Below are positions 43,367 to 52,310 of a stretch of DNA of 64,000 bases, in pieces. A program made the position numbers and the translations under genes. The notes beneath the pieces are model-generated. The model was not told the DNA's origin, did not search any database, and saw nothing but the letters and a program-made list of their open reading frames with translations. Source of the stretch: Marinomonas sp. CT5 (lineage in GTDB: Bacteria; Pseudomonadota; Gammaproteobacteria; Pseudomonadales; Marinomonadaceae). How positions within the stretch are numbered: the stretch's first letter is position 1; each line of letters starts with the position of its first letter. Location of the stretch: contig NZ_CP025572.1 in NCBI RefSeq assembly GCF_018336975.1, positions 4,622,162 to 4,686,161 of the forward strand, in the 5' to 3' direction.

Positions 43367-44989
43367 ATGAATAGCAATCGCTCTGTTTCGTCTAACTCAG
43401 GCTCTTTTTTCAAGCGCGGCCTAACATTCAAGCCTAGTACTTCGACCTTCGTAATCGTATTAGCTTTATTAAATGCCGTATTATACAACTGGCCTTTATT
43501 GCTCTTTTCATTAAAGAATTTAGACGGCTTAACCTTAAATGGCCTGCATACTTTACTGGTTGTCTTTACCGTTATTTATCTTGTCACCACCTTCGTGCTC
43601 TACCTACTCTTTATGGTTTCTCGGCGCTTAGGAAAAACAATTTGTGTCATACTGGCTTTAGCCAATTCATTAGCAGTGTACTTTGTGGTGAGTTACAACG
43701 TCATTCTCGGTACCAGTATGATTGGCAATATTTTAAACACTCAGTATTCTGAATCAGAACAGTTTTTAAGCCCTAAGTTAGTCATCTACTTTATTGTCCT
43801 AGGGGTTATACCTGCTTGGTTAATCATTCGTACTTCCGTGCAAAAAACCTCAAGACTACGACTCTTTATATACCTCATTATTACCATAATCGTGTCCTCT
43901 ACTTTTCTATGGCAATCTCAAAGTAAATGGCTTTGGATCGATGACCACGCTAAGCAATTAGGTGGAAGAATCATGCCTTGGTCATATGTCGGCAACACAA
44001 TACGTTATAAAGTGCAGCAATCTAAAGAAAACGTAGTACAAACCTTATTACCTGATGCCACTTTTCATTCAAATGAAAAAACGGTTGTTGTCCTTGTTAT
44101 CGGCGAGTCAGCACGTGCCGAGAATTTTTCTCTTTATGGTTATAACAAGCCCACTAATCCGCTTTTAACAGCATCGAACGTTATTACTATGAAGAACGCC
44201 ACATCGTGTGCAACATACACCACGGCTGCCGTGAAATGTATTCTGTCTCATAATGATCCAAGCGGCGTTTTTTCCGAAAATTTCGAACCCTTACCCAGCT
44301 ACCTAGAGCGACAAGGCATTGACGTATTTTGGCGGACAAAAAACTGGGGAGAGCCGCCTATCAAAGTTGCCAGTTATCTTGATGGTGGTGATTTAAAAGC
44401 CAACTGTAAAGGCGATGAATGTGATTACGATGGTGTGTTATTAAGTCATTTGGCTGATCAAATAGAAGCATCGGATAAACAAAAAATCTTTGTTGTACTT
44501 CATCAAACAGGAAGTCACGGACCGTCTTATTATACGAAATACCCAAAAGAGTTTGAGGTTTTCAAGCCTGTTTGTCGCTCTGTTGAATTAAGTAACTGCA
44601 CACAAGAAGAACTAATCAATGCTTATGACAATACCATTCTGTATAACGATCACTTTTTAGATCAATTGCGTCTGACACTAAAAAGTCTAAAGAACACTTC
44701 CAGTGCGTATCTTTATATATCAGATCACGGAGAGTCACTTGGGGAAAATGGTATTTATTTACACGGAACACCTTATTCGATAGCTCCTGAACAGCAATTA
44801 AAAGTGCCATTTTTTGTATGGATGTCACCTTCTTTTATCGCACAGAGACACGTTTCCGTCGATAAGTTAAAAGCTCGTAAAGTGAACACCCAAGCCAATA
44901 TTTTTCACAGTGTCATGGGCGCCTTTGATATGGATAGTAAGATTTATAATAAAGACTTAGACATATTCAGAGCAGCACGTCAGCCATAA
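43367..44989 (+). CDS. Phosphoethanolamine transferase, EptA/MCR family
   Basis: 540 residues. Five N-terminal membrane helices (to about 190) are followed by a periplasmic sulfatase-like domain. The catalytic features are all visible: VVLVIGESARAENFSLYGY (metal Glu), Thr285 in SCATYTTAAVKC as the phospho-threonine nucleophile, and SDHGESLGENGIYLHG with the Asp/His metal ligands. Paired cysteines (DLKANCKGDEC, VCRSVELSNC) fit the family disulfides. It adds phosphoethanolamine to lipid A and can lower polymyxin binding. It is divergent from a PAP2 phosphatase. No pmrAB pair is adjacent. Confidence 0.93.
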   Translation: MNSNRSVSSNSGSFFKRGLTFKPSTSTFVIVLALLNAVLYNWPLLLFSLKNLDGLTLNGLHTLLVVFTVIYLVTTFVLYLLFMVSRRLGKTICVILALANSLAVYFVVSYNVILGTSMIGNILNTQYSESEQFLSPKLVIYFIVLGVIPAWLIIRTSVQKTSRLRLFIYLIITIIVSSTFLWQSQSKWLWIDDHAKQLGGRIMPWSYVGNTIRYKVQQSKENVVQTLLPDATFHSNEKTVVVLVIGESARAENFSLYGYNKPTNPLLTASNVITMKNATSCATYTTAAVKCILSHNDPSGVFSENFEPLPSYLERQGIDVFWRTKNWGEPPIKVASYLDGGDLKANCKGDECDYDGVLLSHLADQIEASDKQKIFVVLHQTGSHGPSYYTKYPKEFEVFKPVCRSVELSNCTQEELINAYDNTILYNDHFLDQLRLTLKSLKNTSSAYLYISDHGESLGENGIYLHGTPYSIAPEQQLKVPFFVWMSPSFIAQRHVSVDKLKARKVNTQANIFHSVMGAFDMDSKIYNKDLDIFRAARQP

Positions 44990-45000
44990 GTCTCGACAAT

Positions 45001-45034
45001 AAATAATAAGGACCACTCTTGGTCCTTATTATTT
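45001..45034. terminator. Bidirectional terminator between eptA-like and MocR genes
   Basis: AAATAATAAGGACCA (45001-45015) pairs perfectly with TGGTCCTTATTATTT (45020-45034) across a four-base loop. The two genes converge on it. Confidence 0.88.
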
Positions 45035-45059
45035 AAACTTAGCAATGTCTTATCTAACC

Positions 45060-46610
45060 TTAACCAAAATCATGATTAATTAGATCCAACATGGGATTGT
45101 AAAGCGGCTCTGTTGTGACATTGCGAGACGTTTTCGCTTCCTTTTCATCACTCACTTTAGAGCCTTCTGTTGTATCCTTTTGACTGGATTCTTCGGGCGA
45201 TGCTAAATCACTTTCAACCTTGTCGACCTTATTTTCTTCTAATTCAGTGTCATCCTCAGGTTGACCAACATTATCAGTCACTAAATGTTCCGCTAGTGCT
45301 TTGGCCAATGGTTCCACATCGTCTAAAGTAACGTTCACCGCCAGCCAATAATTTGCATCCGCTTCATGACTCACCAAAGCACCAGGGACAATAGCGTGAC
45401 GAAAGCTGCCTAATAAGGCGGTCATGCTCGCCACTTCTAATGGTTTAGATAACCGCATCCACAAGGATATCCCGCCTTTGCTCGCTGCAAAGCTGACATG
45501 CTCACCAAGCCGAGATTCCAAATGTGCTTTAACACGTTCAGAATTCGCCCAAACATCTCTGGCTCGTTTCATTAGCGAACGCTTACTACTTGTCTGCAAA
45601 GCATCGCTCAATGCGATCTGCTGAACATCACTTAATGCCATATCAGCACTCAAAAAAGCGCCTTCTAACAACGTTTGATGGCGACCCGGTAAACACCAGC
45701 AGGCTGAACGACCAGCACCTTTAGATTCCACACCGCCTATATAAACAATATGATCGGATGAGTCCAAAGATTTATAAGCCATTAAAGAACCTGTGCGATA
45801 AGCTAGATGAGAACACAAATCCCACTCAATGACTGGTAACTTGGTTTCTTCAATAATCGCCAACCAACGGCGCAAACTAAGGTTACTAATCAATTGACCC
45901 GCTGGAAACGAAAACTGGCCCGGTAACACAATCAGGCGAATCGATTTGTCACGCAAGCAACGAATAGCTAAATCCAAATCAACGCCTCGTTCGCCTGCCG
46001 TTAAAGCAACCACCTGCCGACCTAAGCTTTGTAATGTAGTCGTAATTCTTGGATCACAAGGCGTTAATACTAAGACGCTGTCACCTCGTTGAGTCAGTGT
46101 TTGAACTGTTTGGGTGAACATGGCTAAAGGCGACTGACCTAACCAAAGATGCGATGCATGCGCTTTAATGCTTAACCCTTTTAGATACTCAATGACGGCT
46201 TCACGAACCGCTAAATGACCTTTACCGAGTACAGGAAGATGCACTTCTTCTTGACGAACTGCCGGGCTTAAAAATGCATCACTTTGATCGACCAAAGCAC
46301 CACGGTGAGCAAGACATGACCAAGCCGGCTTAGTACCTTCATTAGCCAGTTCACGAAGTGCATCACCCGCCAATAATAGCGCCGGTTTTGTCTCACTACG
46401 ATGACAAACAAAGTAACCAGATTTAGGGCGAGACTCGATCCAGCCATCTTCACTTAATAATTCATAGCCATGTATGACCGTGTTTAAGCTAAGACCCAAT
46501 TGCTTTGATAACGCTCGCAAGGACGGCATTTTATCACCGGGCACAATCGCCTCTTGTGACATCTGATCCAAAAACCAATCCACCACACCTTTATATAAAA
46601 AATCCGCCAC
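45060..46610 (-). CDS. MocR-family regulator with acidic C-terminal tail
   Basis: 516 residues. An N-terminal GntR winged helix (PSLRALSKQLGLSLNTVIHGYELLSEDGW) precedes an aminotransferase-like domain with the presumed PLP Lys in GVESKGAGRSACW. From about residue 440 there is an extra 75-residue tail rich in Glu, Asp, Ser and Lys (QPEDDTELEENKVDKVESD and on), probably disordered, and absent from ordinary MocR proteins. The SKT-type PLP loop is less canonical than in the MocR at 28.5 kb, so PLP binding is likely but unproven. The target is unknown; sufS-like csdA is divergent 208 bases away. Confidence 0.85.
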   Translation of the reverse strand: MADFLYKGVVDWFLDQMSQEAIVPGDKMPSLRALSKQLGLSLNTVIHGYELLSEDGWIESRPKSGYFVCHRSETKPALLLAGDALRELANEGTKPAWSCLAHRGALVDQSDAFLSPAVRQEEVHLPVLGKGHLAVREAVIEYLKGLSIKAHASHLWLGQSPLAMFTQTVQTLTQRGDSVLVLTPCDPRITTTLQSLGRQVVALTAGERGVDLDLAIRCLRDKSIRLIVLPGQFSFPAGQLISNLSLRRWLAIIEETKLPVIEWDLCSHLAYRTGSLMAYKSLDSSDHIVYIGGVESKGAGRSACWCLPGRHQTLLEGAFLSADMALSDVQQIALSDALQTSSKRSLMKRARDVWANSERVKAHLESRLGEHVSFAASKGGISLWMRLSKPLEVASMTALLGSFRHAIVPGALVSHEADANYWLAVNVTLDDVEPLAKALAEHLVTDNVGQPEDDTELEENKVDKVESDLASPEESSQKDTTEGSKVSDEKEAKTSRNVTTEPLYNPMLDLINHDFG

Positions 46611-46818
46611 CGCTTTGTACCTTTTCTAGTTTGTCATCTAGTATCTGTAATCAATCATTATAGTTGTCTAAAAAAAACGCAAGTAAAAGACCAATAATTC
46701 GCGAATTTGTTGGGAGTTAAGGTACAATTTGCCCTATTTCCAGCACGAATTTAGCGGTTTTACTTAATTTAATTCCCTATCAGCGTCCGTTCACCGTTCA
46801 GAACAAAGTAGAGTACCC

Positions 46819-48036
46819 ATGGCTTTTGATCCTTCTTCACTCCGTCACTTATTCCCTATTTTGGCGCAGTCAGCCTACGATCATCCATTAGTCTATTTAG
46901 ATAATGCAGCGACCACACAAAAACCGTTACCCGTGTTGGATGCCATTCAAGATTATTACCGCAGCATTAATGCCAATGTTCATCGTGGTGCGCATTTCCT
47001 TAGTGACCGAGCAACCAATCGTTTTGAACAAGCCCGAGACACAGTCGCCCGCTTTATCAACGCGCCAGAGCAAAGCCATATCATTTGGACAAAAGGAACG
47101 ACCGAAGCCATTAATACCGTTGCTTTTGGCCTTGAGCATTTACTCGAAAAAGGCGATGAAATCCTCATCACCAGTTTAGAACACCATGCCAATCTTGTGC
47201 CGTGGCAGCAATTGGCTTTTCGAACCGGTGCTCGACTTAGAGTTTTACCCTTAACCTCTAATGGCGAATGGGAGCCCGAGTTCAGTCGCTATTTTACCGA
47301 TCGCACGCGTATCTTTGCTGCCACGCAAGTCTCCAATGCCATTGGTGTCGCTACCCCGTTACAAATGATGCTAGACCTCGCCAAACAACAAGGCGCCTTT
47401 ACGCTGGTTGATGGTGCCCAAGCCGTAGCGCACTACCCTGTCGATGTACAAGTATTGAATTGTGATTTCTATGTCTTTTCAGGGCACAAGATGTACGCCC
47501 CCACAGGGATTGGCGTGCTTTATGGTAAAAGCCACGCGCTGGAAATATTGATGCCTTTTCAGACTGGTGGCGAGATGGTGCGTCATGTGTCTTACCAAGC
47601 CACTGAGTTCAATGTGCTGCCATATCGTCTAGAAGCTGGCACGCCTCATATTGAAGGCGCAATAGGATTGGCCGCGGCCTGTGATTTTCTTACTGCTCAA
47701 GATCGTCCAGCATTATTAGCTTGGGAGCAATCCCTCGCTACGCATGTTTTTAATCGTTTGCAGAAAGAAGGCGGCATCGAGATTTATTCTCCAGAAAAAA
47801 ATACCACCTTGGTTTCCCTAAGTGTACCCAATATTCATATTTTGGATTTGAACGCTTACTTAGATAGCCAAGGTGTGGGGGTTAGAGCAGGAAGTCACTG
47901 TGCCCATCCTTTGATGGCGCAACTGGGTGTTGCAGGCACACTGCGTGCTTCTTTTGCTTGTTACAACACCATGGAAGAAGCCGATCGCTTCTGCGATGTA
48001 TTAATTGAAGCCATAGACCTATTGAACGATGAGTAA
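46819..48036 (+). CDS. Cysteine desulfurase, SufS/CsdA type
   Basis: 405 residues of group II cysteine desulfurases. PLP Lys224 lies in FSGHKMYAPTGIG. The active Cys361 sits in the short loop RAGSHCAHPLM, and other motifs are NAATTQKP, RGAHFLS and LEHHANLVPW. It removes sulfur from cysteine as a persulfide for its SufE-type partner. It is followed by sufE with an 8-base overlap. There is no sufBCD here, so it may be a CsdA-CsdE pair; a tcdA (csdL) gene is 11 kb downstream. I leave the symbol open between sufS and csdA. Confidence 0.92.
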   Translation: MAFDPSSLRHLFPILAQSAYDHPLVYLDNAATTQKPLPVLDAIQDYYRSINANVHRGAHFLSDRATNRFEQARDTVARFINAPEQSHIIWTKGTTEAINTVAFGLEHLLEKGDEILITSLEHHANLVPWQQLAFRTGARLRVLPLTSNGEWEPEFSRYFTDRTRIFAATQVSNAIGVATPLQMMLDLAKQQGAFTLVDGAQAVAHYPVDVQVLNCDFYVFSGHKMYAPTGIGVLYGKSHALEILMPFQTGGEMVRHVSYQATEFNVLPYRLEAGTPHIEGAIGLAAACDFLTAQDRPALLAWEQSLATHVFNRLQKEGGIEIYSPEKNTTLVSLSVPNIHILDLNAYLDSQGVGVRAGSHCAHPLMAQLGVAGTLRASFACYNTMEEADRFCDVLIEAIDLLNDE

Positions 48037-48430
48037 CACAATGACGGACTCAGCAAACATAAAAGCCCAACTGCAAGCCTGCCGAAGTAAAGAAGAAACC
48101 TTTAAAGCGTTAGTGACTTTAAGCAAAGCTTTACCGCGACTGTCTACCGAAGAAAAGATCGAAGACAACAAAGTAAAAGGCTGTGAAAGCGCCGTTTGGC
48201 TCATCATGGAAGAAAACAATGGCATACGCCACTTCAAAGCCGACAGTGACGCCAAACTCATGCGCGGCGTATTAGTCGCCATATTAAGCTTGGTAGAAGG
48301 AAAAATGCTGTCGGAAATACAAGCTATGAATTTGACCATCGAGCTGGAGGAACTGAATTTATCTAGCTACCTAACCAGCTCGAGAACCAATGGCGTGTTG
48401 GCGATTTTGGATAGAATAAACAAGGCATAA
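48029..48430 (+). CDS. SufE/CsdE-family sulfur acceptor
   Basis: 133 residues, one SufE domain. The sulfur-accepting Cys52 is in KVKGCESAVWLI, and SSYLTSSRTNGVLAILDRI is the usual C-terminal helix. It takes persulfide sulfur from the desulfurase and passes it on. The ATG overlaps the end of the desulfurase gene. A second, decayed copy of its middle section lies at 49169-49364. Confidence 0.92.
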   Translation: MSNTMTDSANIKAQLQACRSKEETFKALVTLSKALPRLSTEEKIEDNKVKGCESAVWLIMEENNGIRHFKADSDAKLMRGVLVAILSLVEGKMLSEIQAMNLTIELEELNLSSYLTSSRTNGVLAILDRINKA

Positions 48431-48459
48431 CATTTCTTTTGCTTCAAAATGCCTGCCAC

Positions 48460-49083
48460 TTAGCTTTTATTTACAAATATCAATGACAATCCAAAGCCAA
48501 TAAATATTCCACCAGTTAATCGATGAAAGAGTCGGTTAATGTTCTCTCTCGCTAGATACTGACTAATTGATGTCGTTGCTAATGCATAAAAACCCAAGCC
48601 AACCATAGAACAACAAGCAAATGTCCCAGCTAATAAACAAAATTGCGGCAGCACGGCTTGATTCAAGTCGATAAACTGAGGAAATACGGCAGTGTAGAAT
48701 GCAATGGCTTTAGGATTACTCATACCAACCACATAAGCTTCAGTAAAAAGTTTTTTACCTGTAGTTAAAGGTTTCGATTCCTTTTGTAGAGTCGGTTTTG
48801 TATATCGAGTATTCCAAGCTTTAACGCCAAGATACATTAAATATAAACCGCCCAATACTTTGATCAGGCTAAACAGTAAATCAGAAGCAAGAATAATGGC
48901 TCCCAACCCTGCAGCCGATAAACTGGCAAGGGTCATTACCGCCGCAACGTTGCCTGCCACCCCCTTCATGGATTGCCAAAAACCAAAATTAGCGGAGTTC
49001 TTTATAGCGAGCAACACCGCTGGACCGGGGGAAAAAGTCGCTACCAAGCAGATCAGCAAAAACAACCAATAATCCATCTTCAT
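48460..49083 (-). CDS. LysE/RhtB-family amino acid exporter (1)
   Basis: 207 residues with about six membrane helices. The LysE signature FSPGPAVLLAIKNSANFG is at the N-terminus, and GGLYLMYLGVKAWN and MSNPKAIAFYTAVFPQFI are family landmarks. It probably exports an amino acid such as threonine or homoserine; the substrate is unknown. It converges on sufE. The relation to the second LysE-type gene at 49648 is distant. Confidence 0.88.
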   Translation of the reverse strand: MKMDYWLFLLICLVATFSPGPAVLLAIKNSANFGFWQSMKGVAGNVAAVMTLASLSAAGLGAIILASDLLFSLIKVLGGLYLMYLGVKAWNTRYTKPTLQKESKPLTTGKKLFTEAYVVGMSNPKAIAFYTAVFPQFIDLNQAVLPQFCLLAGTFACCSMVGLGFYALATTSISQYLARENINRLFHRLTGGIFIGFGLSLIFVNKS

Positions 49084-49168
49084 TCTCCCTACTGATATCT
49101 GAATTAAAATTTTTCGTTATCAACTTGTTTTAGGTTATTAATCTTAGGTTTCCCTAAAATTTTCAATT

Positions 49169-49364
49169 AAGCAAAACAGTACCGTGACTTTCTACTGAAG
49201 AACAGACTTAAGATAACAAAGTAACAGCTGTGAAAGCGCCGTGTGGCTTATCATTTCAGAAAATAATGGCATACGCCTTCAAAGCCGACAGCGATGCCAA
49301 ACTCAAACATGGTGTATCAGTCTCCATCTAGAGCTTAGTTAAAGAACTAAAGCAAATACACGCT
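49169..49364 (+). pseudogene. Decayed second copy of sufE (fragment)
   Basis: These bases match 48121-48325 of the intact sufE gene along their length. GCTGTGAAAGCGCCGT is identical at 49227 and 48180, AATGGCATACGCC at 49265 and 48218, and TTCAAAGCCGACAG at 49278 and 48233. A two-base deletion between the last two shifts the frame, and several in-frame stops occur (TAAs near 49209-49224). The codon of the active Cys is kept. The copy ends where a MITE-like element begins, after which no sufE sequence is seen. Confidence 0.85.
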
Positions 49365-49632
49365 TAAGGAAGGTGCGAACAAGTCCTCTTGTCTCAGCAT
49401 GTGGATAAAAGCCTGTTATTCGAGGCGAGTAGCGAATGTGAATAGTGGTTCTATTTTCGAGGTGCTCAACAAAGAATACAGGCTTTTAGGCCATGCCCTG
49501 CGGGTCTTTCAGAGAAAACGCCACATGTCGTTGCGACTCTTTGAAAGGTACCTACATTCCTTCAGAGTCGCGCCTTATTTGACGATTTCTCTGAAAGACT
49601 GAGGCTTAGTAGACTTATTCGCACCTTCCTTA
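49365..49632. mobile_element. MITE-like element with terminal inverted repeats
   Basis: A 268-base element bounded by 21-base inverted repeats that differ at one base: left TAAGGAAGGTGCGAACAAG (49365 on), right its complement with T for C (ending 49632). TTAA is found at each outer end, possibly a target duplication. Inside are two hairpins: TAAAAGCCTGT/ACAGGCTTTTA (49406-49416 and 49478-49488) and GTCTTTCAGAGAAA/TTTCTCTGAAAGAC (49504-49517 and 49586-49599), the latter with a nested GCGACTCT/AGAGTCGC stem. No transposase is encoded. It interrupts the sufE relic. The parent insertion sequence family is not identified. Confidence 0.75.
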
Positions 49633-49647
49633 ATCTATACTCAATTA

Positions 49648-50232
49648 TTAATAGATAAAACCCGCTATACCCAAAGCAATAAATAATAATCCCGTAATAC
49701 GATTAATAAGTACGATATGGTGTTTCAGTAAGTGAGATACCTTATCAATAGTTAATGAAATCAACACATGGATAATAAAGGTAATCGTCACCAGTTCGAT
49801 GGTAAGTAAAATAGCATAGGACACAAAATACTCATTGGATGGTACGAACATAGGGAACAATGCTCCAAAGAACACCAGTGTTTTTGGGTTTAATAACGAG
49901 ATTAATACACCATTTTTAAAGCTATAGCCCTTTGCCGCTATATTCATTTCACTATCAGCATAATACAGTGCTTTACAACCTAAATAGCCAATATAACCAC
50001 TACAAAGCCACGTCATAATTTGAAAGGCCTGCTCACTCGAATGAATGACAGCTAACAGCCATGTATTAGCCAGTAAAGAAGCTAACATCAGTCCGATAGC
50101 AATGCCAAAAATTACAGGCAAAGTTCCACGCAAGCTCTGATTAATACTGCTACTCACAACCGCTAAACCTCCCGGTCCAGGGGATAATGCTGACGCAAGA
50201 CAAACCACCAAAAAGGCCCACTGACTTTCCAT
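49648..50232 (-). CDS. LysE/RhtB-family amino acid exporter (2)
   Basis: 194 residues with about six membrane helices. SALSPGPGGLAVVSSSINQS is the LysE signature; CSGYIGYLGCKALYY and SLLNPKTLVFFGALFPMF are family landmarks. The adjacent AraC regulator, 51 bases upstream on the same strand, probably controls it, a frequent pairing. The substrate is unknown. Confidence 0.87.
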   Translation of the reverse strand: MESQWAFLVVCLASALSPGPGGLAVVSSSINQSLRGTLPVIFGIAIGLMLASLLANTWLLAVIHSSEQAFQIMTWLCSGYIGYLGCKALYYADSEMNIAAKGYSFKNGVLISLLNPKTLVFFGALFPMFVPSNEYFVSYAILLTIELVTITFIIHVLISLTIDKVSHLLKHHIVLINRITGLLFIALGIAGFIY

Positions 50233-50283
50233 AAAACACTCACTAAGGCAACAAAACCATCAGAGTAATAAAGCAAGTCCGCG

Positions 50284-51114
50284 TTATCTTGTAAAAAATT
50301 GCTGTCGGTATGCCGATGGTGTAATTCCCATCGCATTCACAAACGCTTTTGTGAAATGGCTTTGATCATGAAAACCGCAACGATGGGCGACATCTATCGC
50401 ACTCGCTCCCGCCTTCAATTGTGCTCTAGCGTGATTCAAACGTTGTTGGATTTGATATTGATGAGGAGTTAACTGATAACAGCGTTTAAATTCTTTGATT
50501 AAGTGAAACTTACTGATACCAGCCTGCTGTGCGACGGTTTCCAATGACACTTTGTGTTGATACTGATCAGCAAGATAATCCCGCACCAGCTCAATGTTTG
50601 ATTGAGACGATCTGAGCGCTCTTGGCGATTGACCCCGTTGCGTTGCGTGTTTTTTCAGCAGGTTGACTAGAAACAATTCCCATTGCACTTCTAAATCCAA
50701 TGTCTCAGCATCCGATTCGAGTTTAGCCAATAATAACTGCATTTCGAGACTCAAGCGTTTATCTGCCAAAATGCTCCCATCGAAGCTTGGCAAACCAGAT
50801 CGCCCAAACAACTCTTGATATAATCTGCCCATACAATCTAAAGAAGGGTATAAAGCACGATAACGCCAACCTTCACCCTGTCCTTTAGAGCCCGTATGCA
50901 GTTCATCAGGGCTAACGATAGATAACTCACCAGGCACAGCATTATGCGTAGCACCTTTGTGACTAAAGTGCATCACTCCCGCATCAACAATAGAAATCAC
51001 GTAATCAGCGTGAGCATGCTTACCAAATACCGTATCCGTGAATTGCGCATGAATCACCTCAAGGCCATCTAAAGATTGGTTACTCGTAGCATGACAATAT
51101 TCACCTTTGTGCAT
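50284..51114 (-). CDS. AraC-family regulator of the adjacent exporter
   Basis: 276 residues. An N-terminal cupin-like sensor (FGKHAHADYVISIVDAGVMHF, VPGELSIVSPDELHTG) is joined to a C-terminal AraC DNA-binding domain, with HTH1 VSLETVAQQAGISKFHLIKEF and HTH2 AIDVAHRCGFHDQSHFTKAF and ending MGITPSAYRQQF. It lies just upstream of, and in line with, the second LysE-type exporter, so regulation of amino acid export is inferred. Confidence 0.88.
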   Translation of the reverse strand: MHKGEYCHATSNQSLDGLEVIHAQFTDTVFGKHAHADYVISIVDAGVMHFSHKGATHNAVPGELSIVSPDELHTGSKGQGEGWRYRALYPSLDCMGRLYQELFGRSGLPSFDGSILADKRLSLEMQLLLAKLESDAETLDLEVQWELFLVNLLKKHATQRGQSPRALRSSQSNIELVRDYLADQYQHKVSLETVAQQAGISKFHLIKEFKRCYQLTPHQYQIQQRLNHARAQLKAGASAIDVAHRCGFHDQSHFTKAFVNAMGITPSAYRQQFFTR

Positions 51115-51176
51115 TGCTAGATATCCTTCCTATTACACATTTGCAGCAACCAGATAATTAGTGATAGTCACTCTGC

Positions 51177-52100
51177 TTATTTCTGCATGACAACACAGTC
51201 GTTATCAAACTCTCGCATATTTTTAGCCACTTTTTGAATCGACTGTGTAAAGCTGAATAGAGACTTATGCTGGCGAGTATTGGTAGGATAAGCCAAACCA
51301 TACGGGTAGTATATGGCAGGTTCAAAAGGTCGAATCACAACATCATTGCCTTCCCAAACTCGCGCAGCAAAAGGTTCCAATACCGCCACGGCTAGACCCG
51401 CTGCAATCATTGCATAGCCAGTATGGGAAGTATCTATCAGAATACGTTGCTTAATCTGAGACTTAACAGAACTCAATGCACCGCCCAGCTCACTCCAATA
51501 TACAGGCGAACTATCAACAACCGTCAACACAGACTCTCCAATCAAATCTTGTGCGCAAATTACTTCTTTTTTTGCCAAAGGATGATCCGATTTGGCTGCA
51601 AAAACAAAACGTGCATTGCCTATAAACTCACGTTCGATTCCAATCAGTTGTGGTAATTCCAAACCAATCGCCAAATCAACGGCATTAGTTTGTAATTTCA
51701 TCACTAATTCAGCCATACCATCCGTATGAATAGTGACGCGCTCATCTGGAAAAAACTTCTTGTGTTCCAACAAAGCTAAAGGCAATAAGGTACTTGCAAT
51801 GGCTGACGTACTACCGATTTTCAGTTCACTTGGCGTTCGAGTGCGTATTTTAGAAGCCACAGATTCTAATTTCTCTAACCCTAAAAAACTCTCCTCAACT
51901 GAGCGAAAAAATTCCGTTGCTTCATGAGTTGGGTGCAGGCGCCCCTTACGTCGATCAAATAATGAGAAACCCAACGAATGCTCTAAATCACTCAGTAAAC
52001 GACTTACCGCAGGCTGAGAAACATGCATTTCTGCCGCGGCAGCAGCCGTCGTTCCTCGTAGCATGATGTAACGGAAAGCCTCTACTTGCCTGAATTTCAT
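51177..52100 (-). CDS. LysR-family regulator
   Basis: 307 residues. The N-terminal winged helix reads FRQVEAFRYIMLRGTTAAAAAEMHVSQPAVSRLLSDLEH (helix-turn-helix about 20-40), and an effector-binding domain follows. It resembles the NocR/OccR branch that responds to amino-acid-like ligands. It is divergent from the peptide transporter operon starting at 52311, with a 210-base shared gap, so it is the likely regulator of that operon. Confidence 0.88.
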   Translation of the reverse strand: MKFRQVEAFRYIMLRGTTAAAAAEMHVSQPAVSRLLSDLEHSLGFSLFDRRKGRLHPTHEATEFFRSVEESFLGLEKLESVASKIRTRTPSELKIGSTSAIASTLLPLALLEHKKFFPDERVTIHTDGMAELVMKLQTNAVDLAIGLELPQLIGIEREFIGNARFVFAAKSDHPLAKKEVICAQDLIGESVLTVVDSSPVYWSELGGALSSVKSQIKQRILIDTSHTGYAMIAAGLAVAVLEPFAARVWEGNDVVIRPFEPAIYYPYGLAYPTNTRQHKSLFSFTQSIQKVAKNMREFDNDCVVMQK

Positions 52101-52310
52101 ACAAAATCAATCCTTTTCAATAACATTTAATTATCAAGCATACAATAATATAAGTGGAAGTCATCGACTTAAATACACATCATGAAAGTAGGTAAAGAAT
52201 GAGAATTTTCATAGCTACTTTATGATTTCTGTCAAACGCCCACTTAAATAGGCCGTGATTAGATTAAAGTGCCTGTAGCCAAACGCCTCTTAATAGTAAG
52301 GATTATTTTA

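Noticed and set aside
49399..49602. A 67-codon open frame inside the MITE-like element
   Set aside because: It lies across both hairpins, has no ribosome site or family character, and its codons follow the palindromes.
48460..50232. The two LysE-type exporters as a recent tandem duplicate together with sufE
   Set aside because: The two exporter proteins are too different for a recent copy. Only the sufE fragment is a clear duplicate.
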